Assembly: GCF_041435335.1 (NCBI RefSeq)
Contig: NZ_CP108430.1
Span: forward strand, 5,803,001 to 5,867,000
Length of the DNA: 64,000 bases
Direction: 5' to 3'
Source: Streptomyces sp. NBC_01283
Lineage (GTDB): Bacteria > Actinomycetota > Actinomycetes > Streptomycetales > Streptomycetaceae
Shown here: positions 7,631 to 16,559 of the stretch, piece after piece
Layout: the number at the start of each line of letters is the position of its first letter
How positions within the stretch are numbered: the stretch's first letter is position 1
Notes under the pieces: model-generated
What the model saw: the letters and a program-made list of their open reading frames with translations, nothing else
Database searches by the model: none
What the model was told of the DNA's origin: nothing
Translations under genes and position numbers: made by a program

Positions 7631-8863
7631 TCAGCATGGTGTGCCCTCCGCTGAATCTCCGCCCGAGGCGCCCACGCCAGACAACGCCTCGGTACGGAGT
7701 CTCGCCGCTCTCCTCAGTGTCGCCACCGCCGGGTCCGACGGGTCGCCCGAGGTGCCCGCGGCTGCCGACAGGACGTCCCCGATCGTCGTGAGCCCGCCCA
7801 ACTCGCCCCGCAGCGAACGGCCCAGGGCGGTCACCGCGCCCTGGGCGCGGGAGCGTTCGCGGCAGTGGAAGGCCAGTTCGCAGGCGGCCAGGCACTCGGG
7901 GGCATACGTCGCCGGGACCGATTCGACCGCGGCCGTCAGGTCCTCGGTGGGGCGGGTGACGTCGAACGTCGTGCCCTCCGGGAGTGCCGCCGCGATGTCC
8001 TCGATGCGGGTCAGGCGGTCCAACTGGCGCCGCGTCACCGAGAGTTGTTTGCGGACGTCGATCGCCGACGCCGTGGGCAGGTTCGAGAAGTCCTTGGGGC
8101 AGACCAGGAGCACGTGGTGCCGGATGCGGGGCGCGGGGTCCATGCGCGCCGCCACCTGTTCCAGGGCCAGTGCGTACACCGCGGCCTGGCGCGCCGCCGC
8201 GCCCACCTTCGCCGCGTCCGCCGAACCGTCGATCATCGGGAAGGACTTGATCTCGACGACGGTCCAGGAGCCGTCCGGATGGACCACCACCGCGTCCGGT
8301 TCGAGGAAGGCGGGCGTCCCCGCGACGTCCAGCGCCAGCATGGGATGGTCGAGGAGGGTCCAGCCCTCCGTCGACGTCGCCTCCCGCAGCGCGAGCGAGG
8401 TGCGGGCCGCGCGGCCCTCGGGGCCCACCGCGGCGAGGTCGGGGACGGACGATTCGCCCGGCACCGGCTCCGGACCGCCCCCGATCCTGCCGTGCACCAG
8501 CCGCAGCAGCTCCGCGCCGCCGTCGGCCTTGACCTTCGCCTCGAAGGCATTGCCCCGCATGAAAGCGAACTGCGACTGACCGAAGGGCGCGGGGGAGCCG
8601 AGGGACTGCGCCAGCGAGGCCTTGTCCACGCCCGCGCCGTCGAGGAGCGCGCGCCGCCGGCAGCCCGGGTTCGCGGCGAGGGCCGCGAGCGCGCGGGCAT
8701 CGAGCGGCTGAGCGGGGACGTCCGGTCCGCGCAGCTCAGCGAGCCGCTGTCGGAGTGCTGTCCCCCGCTTCGGCGGGTCGGGCACTGGGCTCGGCGCCTG
8801 GCTCGGCAGGCCGCTTGCGCGGCCGGGGAATTCGCTCACCCGCCGAAGTCTGGCATCCAGCAC
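7631..8863 (-). CDS. RecB-like PD-(D/E)XK nuclease with predicted Fe-S cysteine staple
   Basis: About 410 aa. Numbered from a possible TTG start at 8869, the nuclease core shows GNAFE (107-110 region), D192 (LEPDAVV), E206-x-K208 (VEIKSF) and Q228..Y232 (QAAVY), the RecB-family pattern. One cysteine lies before the core (C70) and three after it (C326-x3-C330-x5-C336); this 1+3 arrangement is what holds the 4Fe-4S cluster in AddB, Cas4 and Dna2. The start is uncertain: TTG 8869, GTG 8863 and GTG 8839 are all in frame, none with a strong ribosome binding site, and all overlap the 3' end of the PAP2 gene, so coupling to it is possible. Likely a DNA end-processing nuclease working with the downstream helicase. 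Confidence 0.8.
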   Translation of the reverse strand: MLDARLRRVSEFPGRASGLPSQAPSPVPDPPKRGTALRQRLAELRGPDVPAQPLDARALAALAANPGCRRRALLDGAGVDKASLAQSLGSPAPFGQSQFAFMRGNAFEAKVKADGGAELLRLVHGRIGGGPEPVPGESSVPDLAAVGPEGRAARTSLALREATSTEGWTLLDHPMLALDVAGTPAFLEPDAVVVHPDGSWTVVEIKSFPMIDGSADAAKVGAAARQAAVYALALEQVAARMDPAPRIRHHVLLVCPKDFSNLPTASAIDVRKQLSVTRRQLDRLTRIEDIAAALPEGTTFDVTRPTEDLTAAVESVPATYAPECLAACELAFHCRERSRAQGAVTALGRSLRGELGGLTTIGDVLSAAAGTSGDPSDPAVATLRRAARLRTEALSGVGASGGDSAEGTPC

Positions 8864-9773
8864 TGACAATTGAGGACTCTGGTGCGGACGAGGCGGACGG
8901 CGAGCCCGCCAGGGACGTCTGCCGCGACCCGGCCCGCACCCCCGCCGAAGGCCGCGCGCCGTCGAACGGCAGTCCGGCCTTCGCCTTCACCCGGTCCGCG
9001 AGCCGCTGCACGGGCCGTACGAGGAGCAGTCCGACGCCCATCACCGCGGCACCCGCGACAGCGTCGAGGAAGTAGTGGTTCGCGGTGCCCATCACGACGA
9101 TCGTGGTGATCAGGGGGTAGGCCACCGCCAGCGTCTTGACCAGCGGTGAACGGCCGTGGCGCCACAGCATGACCCCGCACCACAGCGCCCACCCGACATG
9201 CAGGCTGGGCATCGCCGCGTACTGGTTGGTCATGCCGCCGAGCCCGCGCGGCGCACTCGCCTCGCCGCCCCACCAGCCGAAGTCGCTGTACTGCGCCATG
9301 GTGTCGACGAAGCCGTACCCCTCGCTCAGCAGACGCGGCGGGCAGGTCGGCAGGAGCGTGAAGCCGATCAGGCCGATCATGGTCGAGGTCATCAGCCACG
9401 CGCGTGCCGCGCGGTAGTGGACCGCCCGGCTGCGGAAGAGCCAGACGAGGACCAGGGGCGTCACCAGGTAGTGGAGCGACGCGTACCAGAAGTCGGCCGG
9501 GACGCCTATCCAGGAATGTTCCGTGAAGAGGCGGTTCAGCGGGTGCTCGGCGTTGAGGCGCAGGAGCTTCTCGACGCGGAGGATCTCCAGTCCGTTGTCG
9601 ACGGCGCCGGACACGTCACCGCGGGCCAGCAGGCGTCCCGCCGAGTACGCGGCGTACACCAGCACGAGCAGCGGCAACTCCGTCCACCAGCGAAGCCGGA
9701 GCGTGCGTATGCCCCCGGTGGCCGGAGCGTCGATCTGCGGCATCCGGTCGGTCCCCCATCTGTCTTTGGTCAT
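8736..9773 (-). CDS. PAP2/inositol-phosphorylceramide-synthase-like membrane phosphatase
   Basis: 345 aa. Several hydrophobic spans (LPLLVLVYAAYSAGRLL, LHYLVTPLVLVWLF, MIGLIGFTLLPTCPP, TLAVAYPLITTIVVMGTANHYFLDAVAGAAVMGVGLLLV). The phosphatase signatures are MPSLHVGWA (SxHxxxA-like) and ANHYFLDAVAGA (GxxHYxxDVxxG-like), as in membrane phosphatases of the PAP2_3 type that act on lipid phosphates such as phosphoinositides. The C-terminal 80 residues are a low-complexity Ser/Ala/Pro tail that overlaps the nuclease gene by up to 130 bases, so the functional protein may end in effect near residue 265. Substrate unknown. Confidence 0.82.
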   Translation of the reverse strand: MTKDRWGTDRMPQIDAPATGGIRTLRLRWWTELPLLVLVYAAYSAGRLLARGDVSGAVDNGLEILRVEKLLRLNAEHPLNRLFTEHSWIGVPADFWYASLHYLVTPLVLVWLFRSRAVHYRAARAWLMTSTMIGLIGFTLLPTCPPRLLSEGYGFVDTMAQYSDFGWWGGEASAPRGLGGMTNQYAAMPSLHVGWALWCGVMLWRHGRSPLVKTLAVAYPLITTIVVMGTANHYFLDAVAGAAVMGVGLLLVRPVQRLADRVKAKAGLPFDGARPSAGVRAGSRQTSLAGSPSASSAPESSIVSAGCQTSAGERIPRPRKRPAEPGAEPSARPAEAGDSTPTAAR

Positions 9774-10010
9774 GCGATGTTCAACGCCGCCTCACCCTAC
9801 GGCGTACGCGAGAACACGCTGAGGCGGTCCCCGGTCGTCTTAGACGCAGAGATCGGCGGGCGGGTTGCTCCTGACGGGGACCAGTGATCGCGACCTGGGA
9901 CGTGAGTGATGATGGAGGGTACGGACAGCTGTCTGTCCACAGAATTCGCTCTATGACAGCTGATGGTCATCGGCCGAATGCCGATGGCCGTCAGCCCGGA
10001 AAGGCTCGAC

Positions 10011-10604
10011 ATGGCACCGCGCATCCTGCTGGCCCGCCACGGACAGACGGAGTGGTCCCTGTCCGGGAAGCACACCGGCAGGACGGACGTCCCCCTCCTG
10101 GAAGAGGGCCGCAACGGCGCGAAGCTCCTGGGCGAGCGCCTGCACCGAGCCCCCTTCGCAGGCCTCCCGGACGTCGAGGTGCGCACCAGCCCCCTCTCCC
10201 GCGCACGGGAGACCTGCGAGATCGCCGGCTTCGGGGACCGTGCCACCACCTGGGACGCCCTCATGGAGTGGGACTACGGCTCCTACGAGGGGATGACCCC
10301 GGCCGAGATCCAGGACGTACACCCCGGCTGGTTCATCTGGCGCGACGGCGTCCCCCGGGGCGAGACCCTGGAGCAGGTCACCGCCCGCGCGGACGAGGTG
10401 GTGGCCTGGGCACGCGGCGCGGACCGCGACGTCCTGGTCTTCGCGCACGGGCACATCCTGCGCTCCATCGGCGCACGCTGGCTCGGCCTCGGCATCGATT
10501 TCGCCGCCCGCATCCGCCTCAACCCGACCTCGATCTCCACCCTGGGCTGGGCCTACGGAGAGCCCGCCATCGAGTCGTGGAACGACACCGGGCACCTGGC
10601 CTAG
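10011..10604 (+). CDS. histidine phosphatase family protein (phosphoglycerate-mutase-like)
   Basis: 197 aa from ATG 10011, with GGAAAGG upstream. The N-terminal [10 protein letters not shown] is the phosphate-binding RHG motif with the nucleophile histidine; SPLSRARET, the acidic WDYGSYEG and [12 protein letters not shown] supply the remaining active-site residues of the family. Length and motifs fit cytosolic acid phosphatases and SixA/GpmB-like enzymes; in mycolic-acid and streptomycete relatives the substrate is often unknown. It converges on the HTH/TPR regulator with only 15 bases between their stops. A perfect GGACAG/CTGTCC palindrome lies 73-88 bases upstream. Confidence 0.87.
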   Translation: MAPRILLARHGQTEWSLSGKHTGRTDVPLLEEGRNGAKLLGERLHRAPFAGLPDVEVRTSPLSRARETCEIAGFGDRATTWDALMEWDYGSYEGMTPAEIQDVHPGWFIWRDGVPRGETLEQVTARADEVVAWARGADRDVLVFAHGHILRSIGARWLGLGIDFAARIRLNPTSISTLGWAYGEPAIESWNDTGHLA

Positions 10605-10619
10605 CGGCAGTACGGCCGG

Positions 10620-12065
10620 CTACACGGCCCGCGGCAGAGAAGCGTGCCGCTCCAGGAAGCCGCACACCCCCGAGGCCCGCCGGTGCGGAAGCAGCACCCG
10701 GGCCGTCGTGGCGAGCATCGACTGGATGCGCGACGACTGCACCTCGTCCAGGAGCCCGAGCACGCGCATGCCCGCCGTCGCCGCCTCGTCCGGGCGGCCC
10801 GCGCGGGCCAGGTCGTCGGCGAGCTGCGCGGTGTAGAGGGCGATGTTGCGGGTGAACTGCGGGGTCTGCGCCGACGCGATGCCCGCCGCGCGCCGTGCGT
10901 GCCGGGCGGCCCGCTCCCAGTCGCCGAGCGCCGACCAGCACTGTGCCTCCAGCACTTCGAGCTCGGCGGGGCCGTAGAAGGTCATCCACTCCGGGTCGGC
11001 GTCCGAAGGGCCCCGGTCGAAGAGGGCGTGCGCGCAGGTCAGTGACCGTTCGCAGCCCGCCCGGTCGCCGAGCCCCGCCCAGCCCCCGGCCTCGCGCAGC
11101 GCGAGGAGCGAGAGCAGCCGCGGCGACGAGAGGTGCCGGGCGGCCCGCGTCGCCGCCTGGGACGCCCGCACCGCCTCCCTGGGCCGCCCCGCGTCGCGTG
11201 CCAGGAACGCCGTGTTGCAGAAGGCGTGCGCCTCCAGGGCGGCATCGCCGGCCATGCGGGCCGTCGCGAGCGCCTCGGCGTAGTGCGAGCGGGCGTCGTC
11301 GAAGCGGCCCGAGTCGTGCGCCAGCCAGCCCACGGAGATGGAGAGTTCCCCGGCGCTCGTGTACAGCCGGTCCGCCATCGGCTGCCGGGTGGTGCCCGCG
11401 TCGAGCAGGGCGTAGGCGGTCCGCAGCGGGGCCGCCGCGCGCCGGTAGAGGCCGTCGGCGCCGTGCCGGTCGTCGAGCAGCCGGATCCTGCGCACGGCTT
11501 CCTCGACCGCGGTCGCCTCGGCCTCGCCCACCCGGCCGCCGCGCTGCGCGGTGGCCTCGGCGGCACTCGGTTCCGCGAGCCCGATGGGCCCCAGCGAGGC
11601 GGCAGCCACGGTGGCCGTGCCGCTCATGAATGCGCGTCGCCGCACGTCGATCTCCTCGTGACTCTGGATCTCGTACGGGTCGCACTCGTGCGGCTCGGGG
11701 CTCGGCGGCCCGGACGGGGGAGACTCATACAGCTGGATCGTGGTGTGTGGTGCGGGCGCCCCGGACGTGGCGCGCGCCCCCCGTCCGCGCACCGCGGAGC
11801 GGGGTACGAACCCCAGATCCGTCAGTGTCCGGCCGGGGAACAGGTGCAGGAGCACCCGCTCGTAGGCGTAGTTGGGGCAGCGGATCTCGCCCGCCTCGAC
11901 GCGTCCGATGTAACGGGCGTCGCAGCTGACGCGCTCCCCGATCTCGCGAGCGGCCCTGCGGATCAGGGCGGCGAACTCGCCCGGCGAGCGCTGCCCGCGC
12001 AGCTGCCGGAAGTGAAGGTTCGGTTGTGGGGACGGAGTTGACGATGCCATCGGTGACGACGCCAT
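10620..12065 (-). CDS. HTH/TPR-type transcriptional regulator (NsdA-like)
   Basis: 481 aa, ATG 12065 behind GAGAGGG. The N-terminus (about 20-85) has a lambda-repressor-type HTH resembling actinomycete regulators (GEFAALIRRAAREIGERVSCDARYIGRVEAGEIRCP split over the two recognition helices). A twin-arginine-like segment (VRRRAFMSGTATVAAASL, about 140-158) follows and is usual in this family although the proteins are cytoplasmic. The rest is a helical repeat (tetratricopeptide-like) region. NsdA and relatives are negative regulators of antibiotic production and sporulation in Streptomyces; this is a family comparison, not proof of orthology. It is divergent to the small Prim-Pol-like gene starting near 12336. 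Confidence 0.75.
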   Translation of the reverse strand: MASSPMASSTPSPQPNLHFRQLRGQRSPGEFAALIRRAAREIGERVSCDARYIGRVEAGEIRCPNYAYERVLLHLFPGRTLTDLGFVPRSAVRGRGARATSGAPAPHTTIQLYESPPSGPPSPEPHECDPYEIQSHEEIDVRRRAFMSGTATVAAASLGPIGLAEPSAAEATAQRGGRVGEAEATAVEEAVRRIRLLDDRHGADGLYRRAAAPLRTAYALLDAGTTRQPMADRLYTSAGELSISVGWLAHDSGRFDDARSHYAEALATARMAGDAALEAHAFCNTAFLARDAGRPREAVRASQAATRAARHLSSPRLLSLLALREAGGWAGLGDRAGCERSLTCAHALFDRGPSDADPEWMTFYGPAELEVLEAQCWSALGDWERAARHARRAAGIASAQTPQFTRNIALYTAQLADDLARAGRPDEAATAGMRVLGLLDEVQSSRIQSMLATTARVLLPHRRASGVCGFLERHASLPRAV

Positions 12066-12335
12066 GGCCTGACCCTCTCGTACGGATCGTGCCGGATTGT
12101 GCCGGATCCTGTGGATCCGGCGATGCTGCCCCTGTTCCGGCGGAGCACGAACGTACCCGTTGTGATGGGGGCGGCACGCGGAGTTTGGCTACAAACCGGA
12201 TATCTCACCCATGATCTGCCATGAAGTGCCATCCTTTGCGGCGGCATTACGCCGTAGCTGTTGACGCCGTCCCGCGTTGAACCATGCGGAGAGGGAGCGA
12301 CGCGGCTCCCGCCCTTGCGAGGAGGGGTCCCCTTG

Positions 12336-12827
12336 TTGGAGATCGGCGTGGAGAACGGCGAATCGCGGGCGTCGCTGACCACGGCTCGGCACCTGCCGAC
12401 CCAGGACCGTAGCGCACCACCACAGCAGGGCATCCGGCCGGCGGCGCCCGCCGGGCCTCCCGGCTTCTGCGATCTCGTCACCGTCCCGGCCCGCCAGGGC
12501 CTCGAAGCGGTCGACATCCTGCGCCGCGGGGCGGGCGACGCCGTCGGTCCCGTCCTGCACGACGGGAGCTGCGACACCCTCGGCTTCCTGGTCCCGCCCG
12601 GCACCGCCGACGCCTGGGACCTGCCGGGCAGCGCGTGTACGCAGACCTTCGGCCGCGGTGCCCGGCTGGCCGTCGAGCCGGACCCCGTGCCCGGACCGCC
12701 CCCGGTGGCGGGCTCCGGCTGGCTGCTGCCCCCCGACGAGGCCGACCCGGTCACCGACCCCGCCGTGCTGCGCGCGGCGCTCGGCCAGGCGGCCCGCACG
12801 ATCGAGGCCGCCGACAACTGCCGCTGA
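12336..12827 (+). CDS. small Prim-Pol-like family protein, paralogue of the gene at 3138-3770
   Basis: About 163 aa. The start is a TTG at 12333 or 12336, 5-8 bases behind GGAGGGG, with GTG 12348 as alternative. The core CDLVTVPARQGLEAVDILRR, then GPVLHDGSCDTLGFLVPPGT, aligns by eye with FDVVSVPAVFGRRMLDRLW and GPVAAHRGRMLLFAAPGT of the TTA-containing gene 9 kb away, and both end with a W-L-x-x-P-D segment plus a helix rich in alanine and arginine. No TTA codon here. No catalytic motif can be named. It lies 66 bases before the spermidine-synthase-like gene and may be co-transcribed with it. Confidence 0.68.
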   Translation: MEIGVENGESRASLTTARHLPTQDRSAPPQQGIRPAAPAGPPGFCDLVTVPARQGLEAVDILRRGAGDAVGPVLHDGSCDTLGFLVPPGTADAWDLPGSACTQTFGRGARLAVEPDPVPGPPPVAGSGWLLPPDEADPVTDPAVLRAALGQAARTIEAADNCR

Positions 12828-12893
12828 GCCCTCGGCGGGGCGGTGCCCCAAGGTCATCGGGCCGCGAGCTCCGCGTACGCCGATAATGGTCCG

Positions 12894-13754
12894 ATGGCAA
12901 GGAACAGGCGATCCCGGGAAGAGGCGGAAGCCGTCGTCGAGGAAGTCGACGGGGGACTCGCGGAGCTGATGCCCGACCGGGACAGGCCGCGCGCGTGGAC
13001 GCTGCTCGTGGATGGCGCCCCGCAGTCCCACGTCGACCTCGACGACCCGGCGTACCTCGACTTCGAGTACCAGCGCAGGATCGGCCACGCCGCCGACCTG
13101 GTCGCGCCGCCCGGCAAGCCGATCCAGGCCCTGCACCTCGGCGGCGGCGCCTTCACCCTCGCCCGCTACATAGCCGCGACCCGGCCCCGCTCCACCCAGC
13201 AGGTCATCGAGCGCGACACGGCGCTCGTCCAACTCGTCCGCCGCGAGCTGCCGTTGGACCCGCAGGCGCGGATACGGGTGCGCGGCACCGACGCCCGCGA
13301 AGGGCTCGCGAAGATCGCGGACGGCTGGGCGGACCTCGTCATCGCCGATGTCTTCAGCGGCGCCCGCACCCCCGCCCACCTCACCAGCGCCGAGTTCCTC
13401 ACCGACGTACGCCGGGTCCTGAAGCCCGGCGGTCTCTACGCGGCCAACCTCGCCGACGGGCCGCCGCTCGCGCATCTGCGCGGCCAGCTCGCCACCGCCT
13501 CCGCGCTCTTCCCGGAGCTCGCGCTCATCGCCGACCCCGCCGTGCTGCGGGGCAAGCGGTTCGGCAACGCGGTGCTCGTCGGCTCCGACCGGCCGCTGCC
13601 GATCGCCGAGCTGACCCGGCGCAGCGCGGGGGACTCGCATCCGGCGCGGGTCGAGCACGGCAGGGCGCTCATCGACTTCAGCGGGGGAGCGGCGGCGGTC
13701 ACGGACGCGAGCGCGGTGGCATCGCCCGCGCCGCCTCCCTCGGTGTTCCGATGA
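12894..13754 (+). CDS. spermidine-synthase-like methyltransferase-fold protein
   Basis: 286 aa from ATG 12894. The Rossmann core shows QALHLGGGAFTLARYIAA (nucleotide-binding loop), QQVIERDTALVQL (acidic end of strand 2), RGTDAREGL and WADLVIADVFSG, the order of spermidine/spermine synthases (SpeE-like). The usual DGxxQ substrate signature is replaced by DFEYQRRIG near residue 60, so aminopropyl transfer is not assured; many actinobacterial members have unknown substrates. The last 30 residues are a low-complexity Ala/Pro tail. It converges on the anchored protein gene with a gap of 39 bases. Confidence 0.8.
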   Translation: MARNRRSREEAEAVVEEVDGGLAELMPDRDRPRAWTLLVDGAPQSHVDLDDPAYLDFEYQRRIGHAADLVAPPGKPIQALHLGGGAFTLARYIAATRPRSTQQVIERDTALVQLVRRELPLDPQARIRVRGTDAREGLAKIADGWADLVIADVFSGARTPAHLTSAEFLTDVRRVLKPGGLYAANLADGPPLAHLRGQLATASALFPELALIADPAVLRGKRFGNAVLVGSDRPLPIAELTRRSAGDSHPARVEHGRALIDFSGGAAAVTDASAVASPAPPPSVFR

Positions 13755-13793
13755 AGGCGGTCCGCTGAGACGTTCCGCCGAAACGCGTGCGGG

Positions 13794-14324
13794 TCAGTAT
13801 TTGTTGATCTCGACCGCCGGGGCGTGGTCGTGCCATGTGCAGAACACCGAGACCTTGTCGGCGCCCGACGTGAACTCCACCCGGATCCAGGTGTCCTGCT
13901 TCCACACCTGCACCGACCAGCCCGCCGCCGGGGTCGCCGACACCAGAGTCGCGGAGTCCTTGCCGAGGTCGAAGACGACCCGGCCGCCGTCGGAGGAGTA
14001 GCTCTTCACGTTGCCGGGGGCGGGGGCCGGTGCGGAGGGGGTGCTCGGCTTGCCGGTCCCGGACTTCGACGGCTCGCTCTCGGGGGACTTCGACGGCTTC
14101 TGTGTCTTCGAGGGCTTCGATGGCTTCGGTGTCGGCGTCGGGTCCGGGCGGTGCGTGGAGGACGAGAGCGGCTCCGCGCGGTCGCCGTCGGCGGCCAGGG
14201 GAACGGCACGCGGAGGGTCGTAGGCGGTGCCCGCCATGACCGTGTGGACACCCCACCAGGAGAGCGTGACCGCCGCGCCCGTGGCGAGCGACCAAGCCAT
14301 TGCGTGTATGAGTCCTCTGCGCAT
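13794..14324 (-). CDS. membrane-anchored secreted protein with Pro/Lys/Ser-rich linker
   Basis: 176 aa. One N-terminal transmembrane segment (residues 8-32, AMAWSLATGAAVTLSWWGVHTVMAG), a linker of PKPSKPSKTQKPSKSPESEPS type (about 60-100) that probably spans part of the wall, and a compact C-terminal domain of about 75 residues (VKSYSSDGGRVVFDLGKDSATLVSATPAAGWSV split over two strands) ending in INKY. No enzyme motif recognised. It is divergent to the response regulator gene, so it may be one of the targets of that system, but no operator is visible. Confidence 0.78.
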   Translation of the reverse strand: MRRGLIHAMAWSLATGAAVTLSWWGVHTVMAGTAYDPPRAVPLAADGDRAEPLSSSTHRPDPTPTPKPSKPSKTQKPSKSPESEPSKSGTGKPSTPSAPAPAPGNVKSYSSDGGRVVFDLGKDSATLVSATPAAGWSVQVWKQDTWIRVEFTSGADKVSVFCTWHDHAPAVEINKY

Positions 14325-14402
14325 CGCGAGCCATACTGCACCACCGGGGCGCCCGGCGTCCCAGGAGGACCGGGGTCACTCATATGGCGTACGGTGCCGC
14401 CC

Positions 14403-15092
14403 ATGGCAAGTGTGCTCGTCGTCGAGGATGACCAGTTCGTACGCTCCGCTCTCATCCGGCATCTGACCGAGGCATCGCACACCGTGCGCAGCGTCGGCAC
14501 GGCCCTGGAGGCGCTGCGCGAGGTGGCCCATTTCCGTTTCGACGTGGTGATCCTGGACCTCGGTCTGCCCGATCTGGACGGTTCCGAGGCGTTGAAGATG
14601 CTCCGCGGGATCACCGACGTCCCCGTGATCATCGCCACCGCGCGTGACGACGAGACCGAGATCGTCAGGCTCCTGAACGACGGCGCCGACGACTACCTGA
14701 CCAAGCCGTTCTCCGTCGAGCACCTGTCGGCCCGGATGGCCGCCGTCCTGCGCCGCTCGCGCGTCACCGCGGGCGAGGCTCCGCCGAGCCGGGAGATACG
14801 CGTCGGCGGGCTCGCCATAGACCCGCTGCGCCGCCAGGCGGAGCTGGACGGCGCGCGGCTCGACCTGACCCGGCGCGAGTTCGACCTGCTCGCCTTCCTC
14901 GCGGGGCGGCCCGGTGTCGTCGTACCGCGCAAGGAACTGCTCGCCGAGGTGTGGCAGCAGAGTTACGGGGACGACCAGACCATCGACGTACATCTGTCGT
15001 GGCTGCGTAGGAAGTTGGGCGAAACGGCCGCGAGGCCGCGCTATCTGCACACGCTGCGGGGTGTCGGCGTCAAGCTGGAGCCACCCCAGTGA
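14403..15092 (+). CDS. OmpR/PhoB-type response regulator
   Basis: 229 aa. Receiver domain with acidic pair ED (VVEDDQ, residues 7-10), phosphoacceptor D in VVILDLGLPDLDG (about 52), conserved T in IIATARDD and K in YLTKPFS. The C-terminal winged helix (about 135-225) contains LTRREFDLLAFLAGRPG, the turn VWQQSYGDDQTIDVHLSWLRRKLG and RYLHTLRGVGVKL. Its stop overlaps the GTG start of the histidine kinase (GTGA), so the pair is co-translated. Input and targets unknown; the chitinase gene lies downstream. Confidence 0.93.
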   Translation: MASVLVVEDDQFVRSALIRHLTEASHTVRSVGTALEALREVAHFRFDVVILDLGLPDLDGSEALKMLRGITDVPVIIATARDDETEIVRLLNDGADDYLTKPFSVEHLSARMAAVLRRSRVTAGEAPPSREIRVGGLAIDPLRRQAELDGARLDLTRREFDLLAFLAGRPGVVVPRKELLAEVWQQSYGDDQTIDVHLSWLRRKLGETAARPRYLHTLRGVGVKLEPPQ

Positions 15093-16477
15093 GGTGGGCG
15101 CTCGTCAAGGTGTGCCTGGCCGTCACGACGATGGTCGTGGTCGCCTTCGCGGTGCCGCTCGGGCTCGTCATCCAGGAGATGGCGCGGGACCGGGCCTTCT
15201 CGAACGCGGAGCGGCACGCGGCCGGCATGGGCCCCACGCTCTCCATCACCACCGACCGCGATCAGCTGACGAAGGCCGTCGCCACGTCCGAGGCGGGCGG
15301 CGAGGGCCGCATGGCCGTGTACGTACCGGCCACCGACGACGCGCCCGCCCTGGACATCGGCGACGGGCGGGCGGACGCGTCCGCGGTGGAGACGACGCGC
15401 AAGGAGGGCAGGGCGCGGACCACGACGGTGGAGGGCGGCTTCGCGCTGCTCCAGCCGACGGCGCTGAGCTCCACCCAGATCGCCGTGGTCGAGATCTTCG
15501 TGCCCGAAGGCGCGGTCAGCAACGGCGTGACCACCGCCTGGCTGGTGCTCGCGGGCGTCGGCGTCGCGCTGATCATCGGGTCCGTGGCGGTGGCGGACCG
15601 GCTCGGCGTACGCATGGTGCAGCCCGCCAAGCGGCTCGTGGGCGCGGCGCAGTCCCTCGGGGAGGGGAAGCTGGGGGCGCGGGTCCCCGAGGAGGGGCCG
15701 ACGGAGCTGCGGCTTGCCGCCGTAGCGTTCAACTCGATGGCCGACCAGGTGGTCCAGCTCCTGGCGAACGAGCGGGAACTGGCGGCGGACCTGTCGCACC
15801 GCCTGCGCACTCCGCTGACGGTGCTGCGGCTCAACGCGGCCTCGCTGGGGGACGGTCCCGCCGCCGAGCAGACCCGGATCGCGGTGGAGAAGCTGGAGCG
15901 CGAGGTCGACACGATCATCCGCACCGCTCGCGACGCCAAGCCGCAGACAGCCGCGGTCGGCCCCGGCGCGGGCTGCGACGCCTCCGAGGTGATCCAGGAG
16001 CGGATGGCCTTCTGGTCGGCGCTCGCGGAGGACGAGGGGCGCGAGGTGCGGGTCGCGGGGGTGGAGCGGCCGGTGTGGATACCGGTGGCACGCCCCGAGC
16101 TCGTCGCCGCCCTGGACGCGTTGCTGGGCAACGTCTTCCGGCACACGCGGGAGGGCTCGGCGTTCGCGGTGGACGTGCACAGCGGGGAGGACGCGGTGAT
16201 CGTCCTCGTCTCGGACGCGGGGGCGGGGATCGCCGACCCCGAGGCCGCGTTGGCGCGGGGCGCCGGTTCGGGTGCCGATGGCTCGACGGGGCTCGGCCTG
16301 GACATCGTGCGGCAGCTCGCGGAGTCCACCGGCGGCGATGTCCGTATCGGGCGGTCCGTGCTCGGCGGTACCGAGGTCCGCATCTGGATCCAGCTGGACG
16401 GGCGTCGGCCGGTGGCCGGGGGGCGTGGGCACGGGGGTTCCGTACGCCGTCGGAAGCGGACCGCCGGCGCGCGCTAG
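15089..16477 (+). CDS. sensor histidine kinase
   Basis: 462 aa. Membrane span 1 near residues 5-28, an extracytoplasmic sensor domain of about 120 residues, span 2 (TAWLVLAGVGVALIIGSVAV), HAMP linker, H box DLSHRLRTPLT, N box NVFRHTREG, and G boxes SDAGAGIAD and GSTGLGLDIVRQL. The GTG start overlaps the response regulator stop. The C-terminal tail is basic (RRRKRT). Signal unknown. The gene is followed by a 261-base gap holding the dispersed 22-base repeat. Confidence 0.92.
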   Translation: MRWALVKVCLAVTTMVVVAFAVPLGLVIQEMARDRAFSNAERHAAGMGPTLSITTDRDQLTKAVATSEAGGEGRMAVYVPATDDAPALDIGDGRADASAVETTRKEGRARTTTVEGGFALLQPTALSSTQIAVVEIFVPEGAVSNGVTTAWLVLAGVGVALIIGSVAVADRLGVRMVQPAKRLVGAAQSLGEGKLGARVPEEGPTELRLAAVAFNSMADQVVQLLANERELAADLSHRLRTPLTVLRLNAASLGDGPAAEQTRIAVEKLEREVDTIIRTARDAKPQTAAVGPGAGCDASEVIQERMAFWSALAEDEGREVRVAGVERPVWIPVARPELVAALDALLGNVFRHTREGSAFAVDVHSGEDAVIVLVSDAGAGIADPEAALARGAGSGADGSTGLGLDIVRQLAESTGGDVRIGRSVLGGTEVRIWIQLDGRRPVAGGRGHGGSVRRRKRTAGAR

Positions 16478-16537
16478 CCCTGAACCGCCGCTGAGCCCTG
16501 CGCCGCCGAATCCTGAACCGCCGCTTCGCGACGGATT

Positions 16538-16559
16538 TTTCCCGCCCACCCACCCGTTC
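16538..16559 (+). repeat. 22-bp sequence shared exactly with 7539-7560
   Basis: The plus strand here, starting TTTCCCGCCCACCCACCC, is identical over 22 bases to the minus strand of 7539-7560. It sits in the 261-base gap between the histidine kinase and chitinase genes. At this site I do not see the second inverted arm. Confidence 0.85.

Noticed and set aside
14100..14200. Possible short tandem repeat coding Pro-Lys-Ser in the anchored protein gene
   Set aside because: It is an ordinary wall-spanning linker; repeat units are irregular and explained by the protein.
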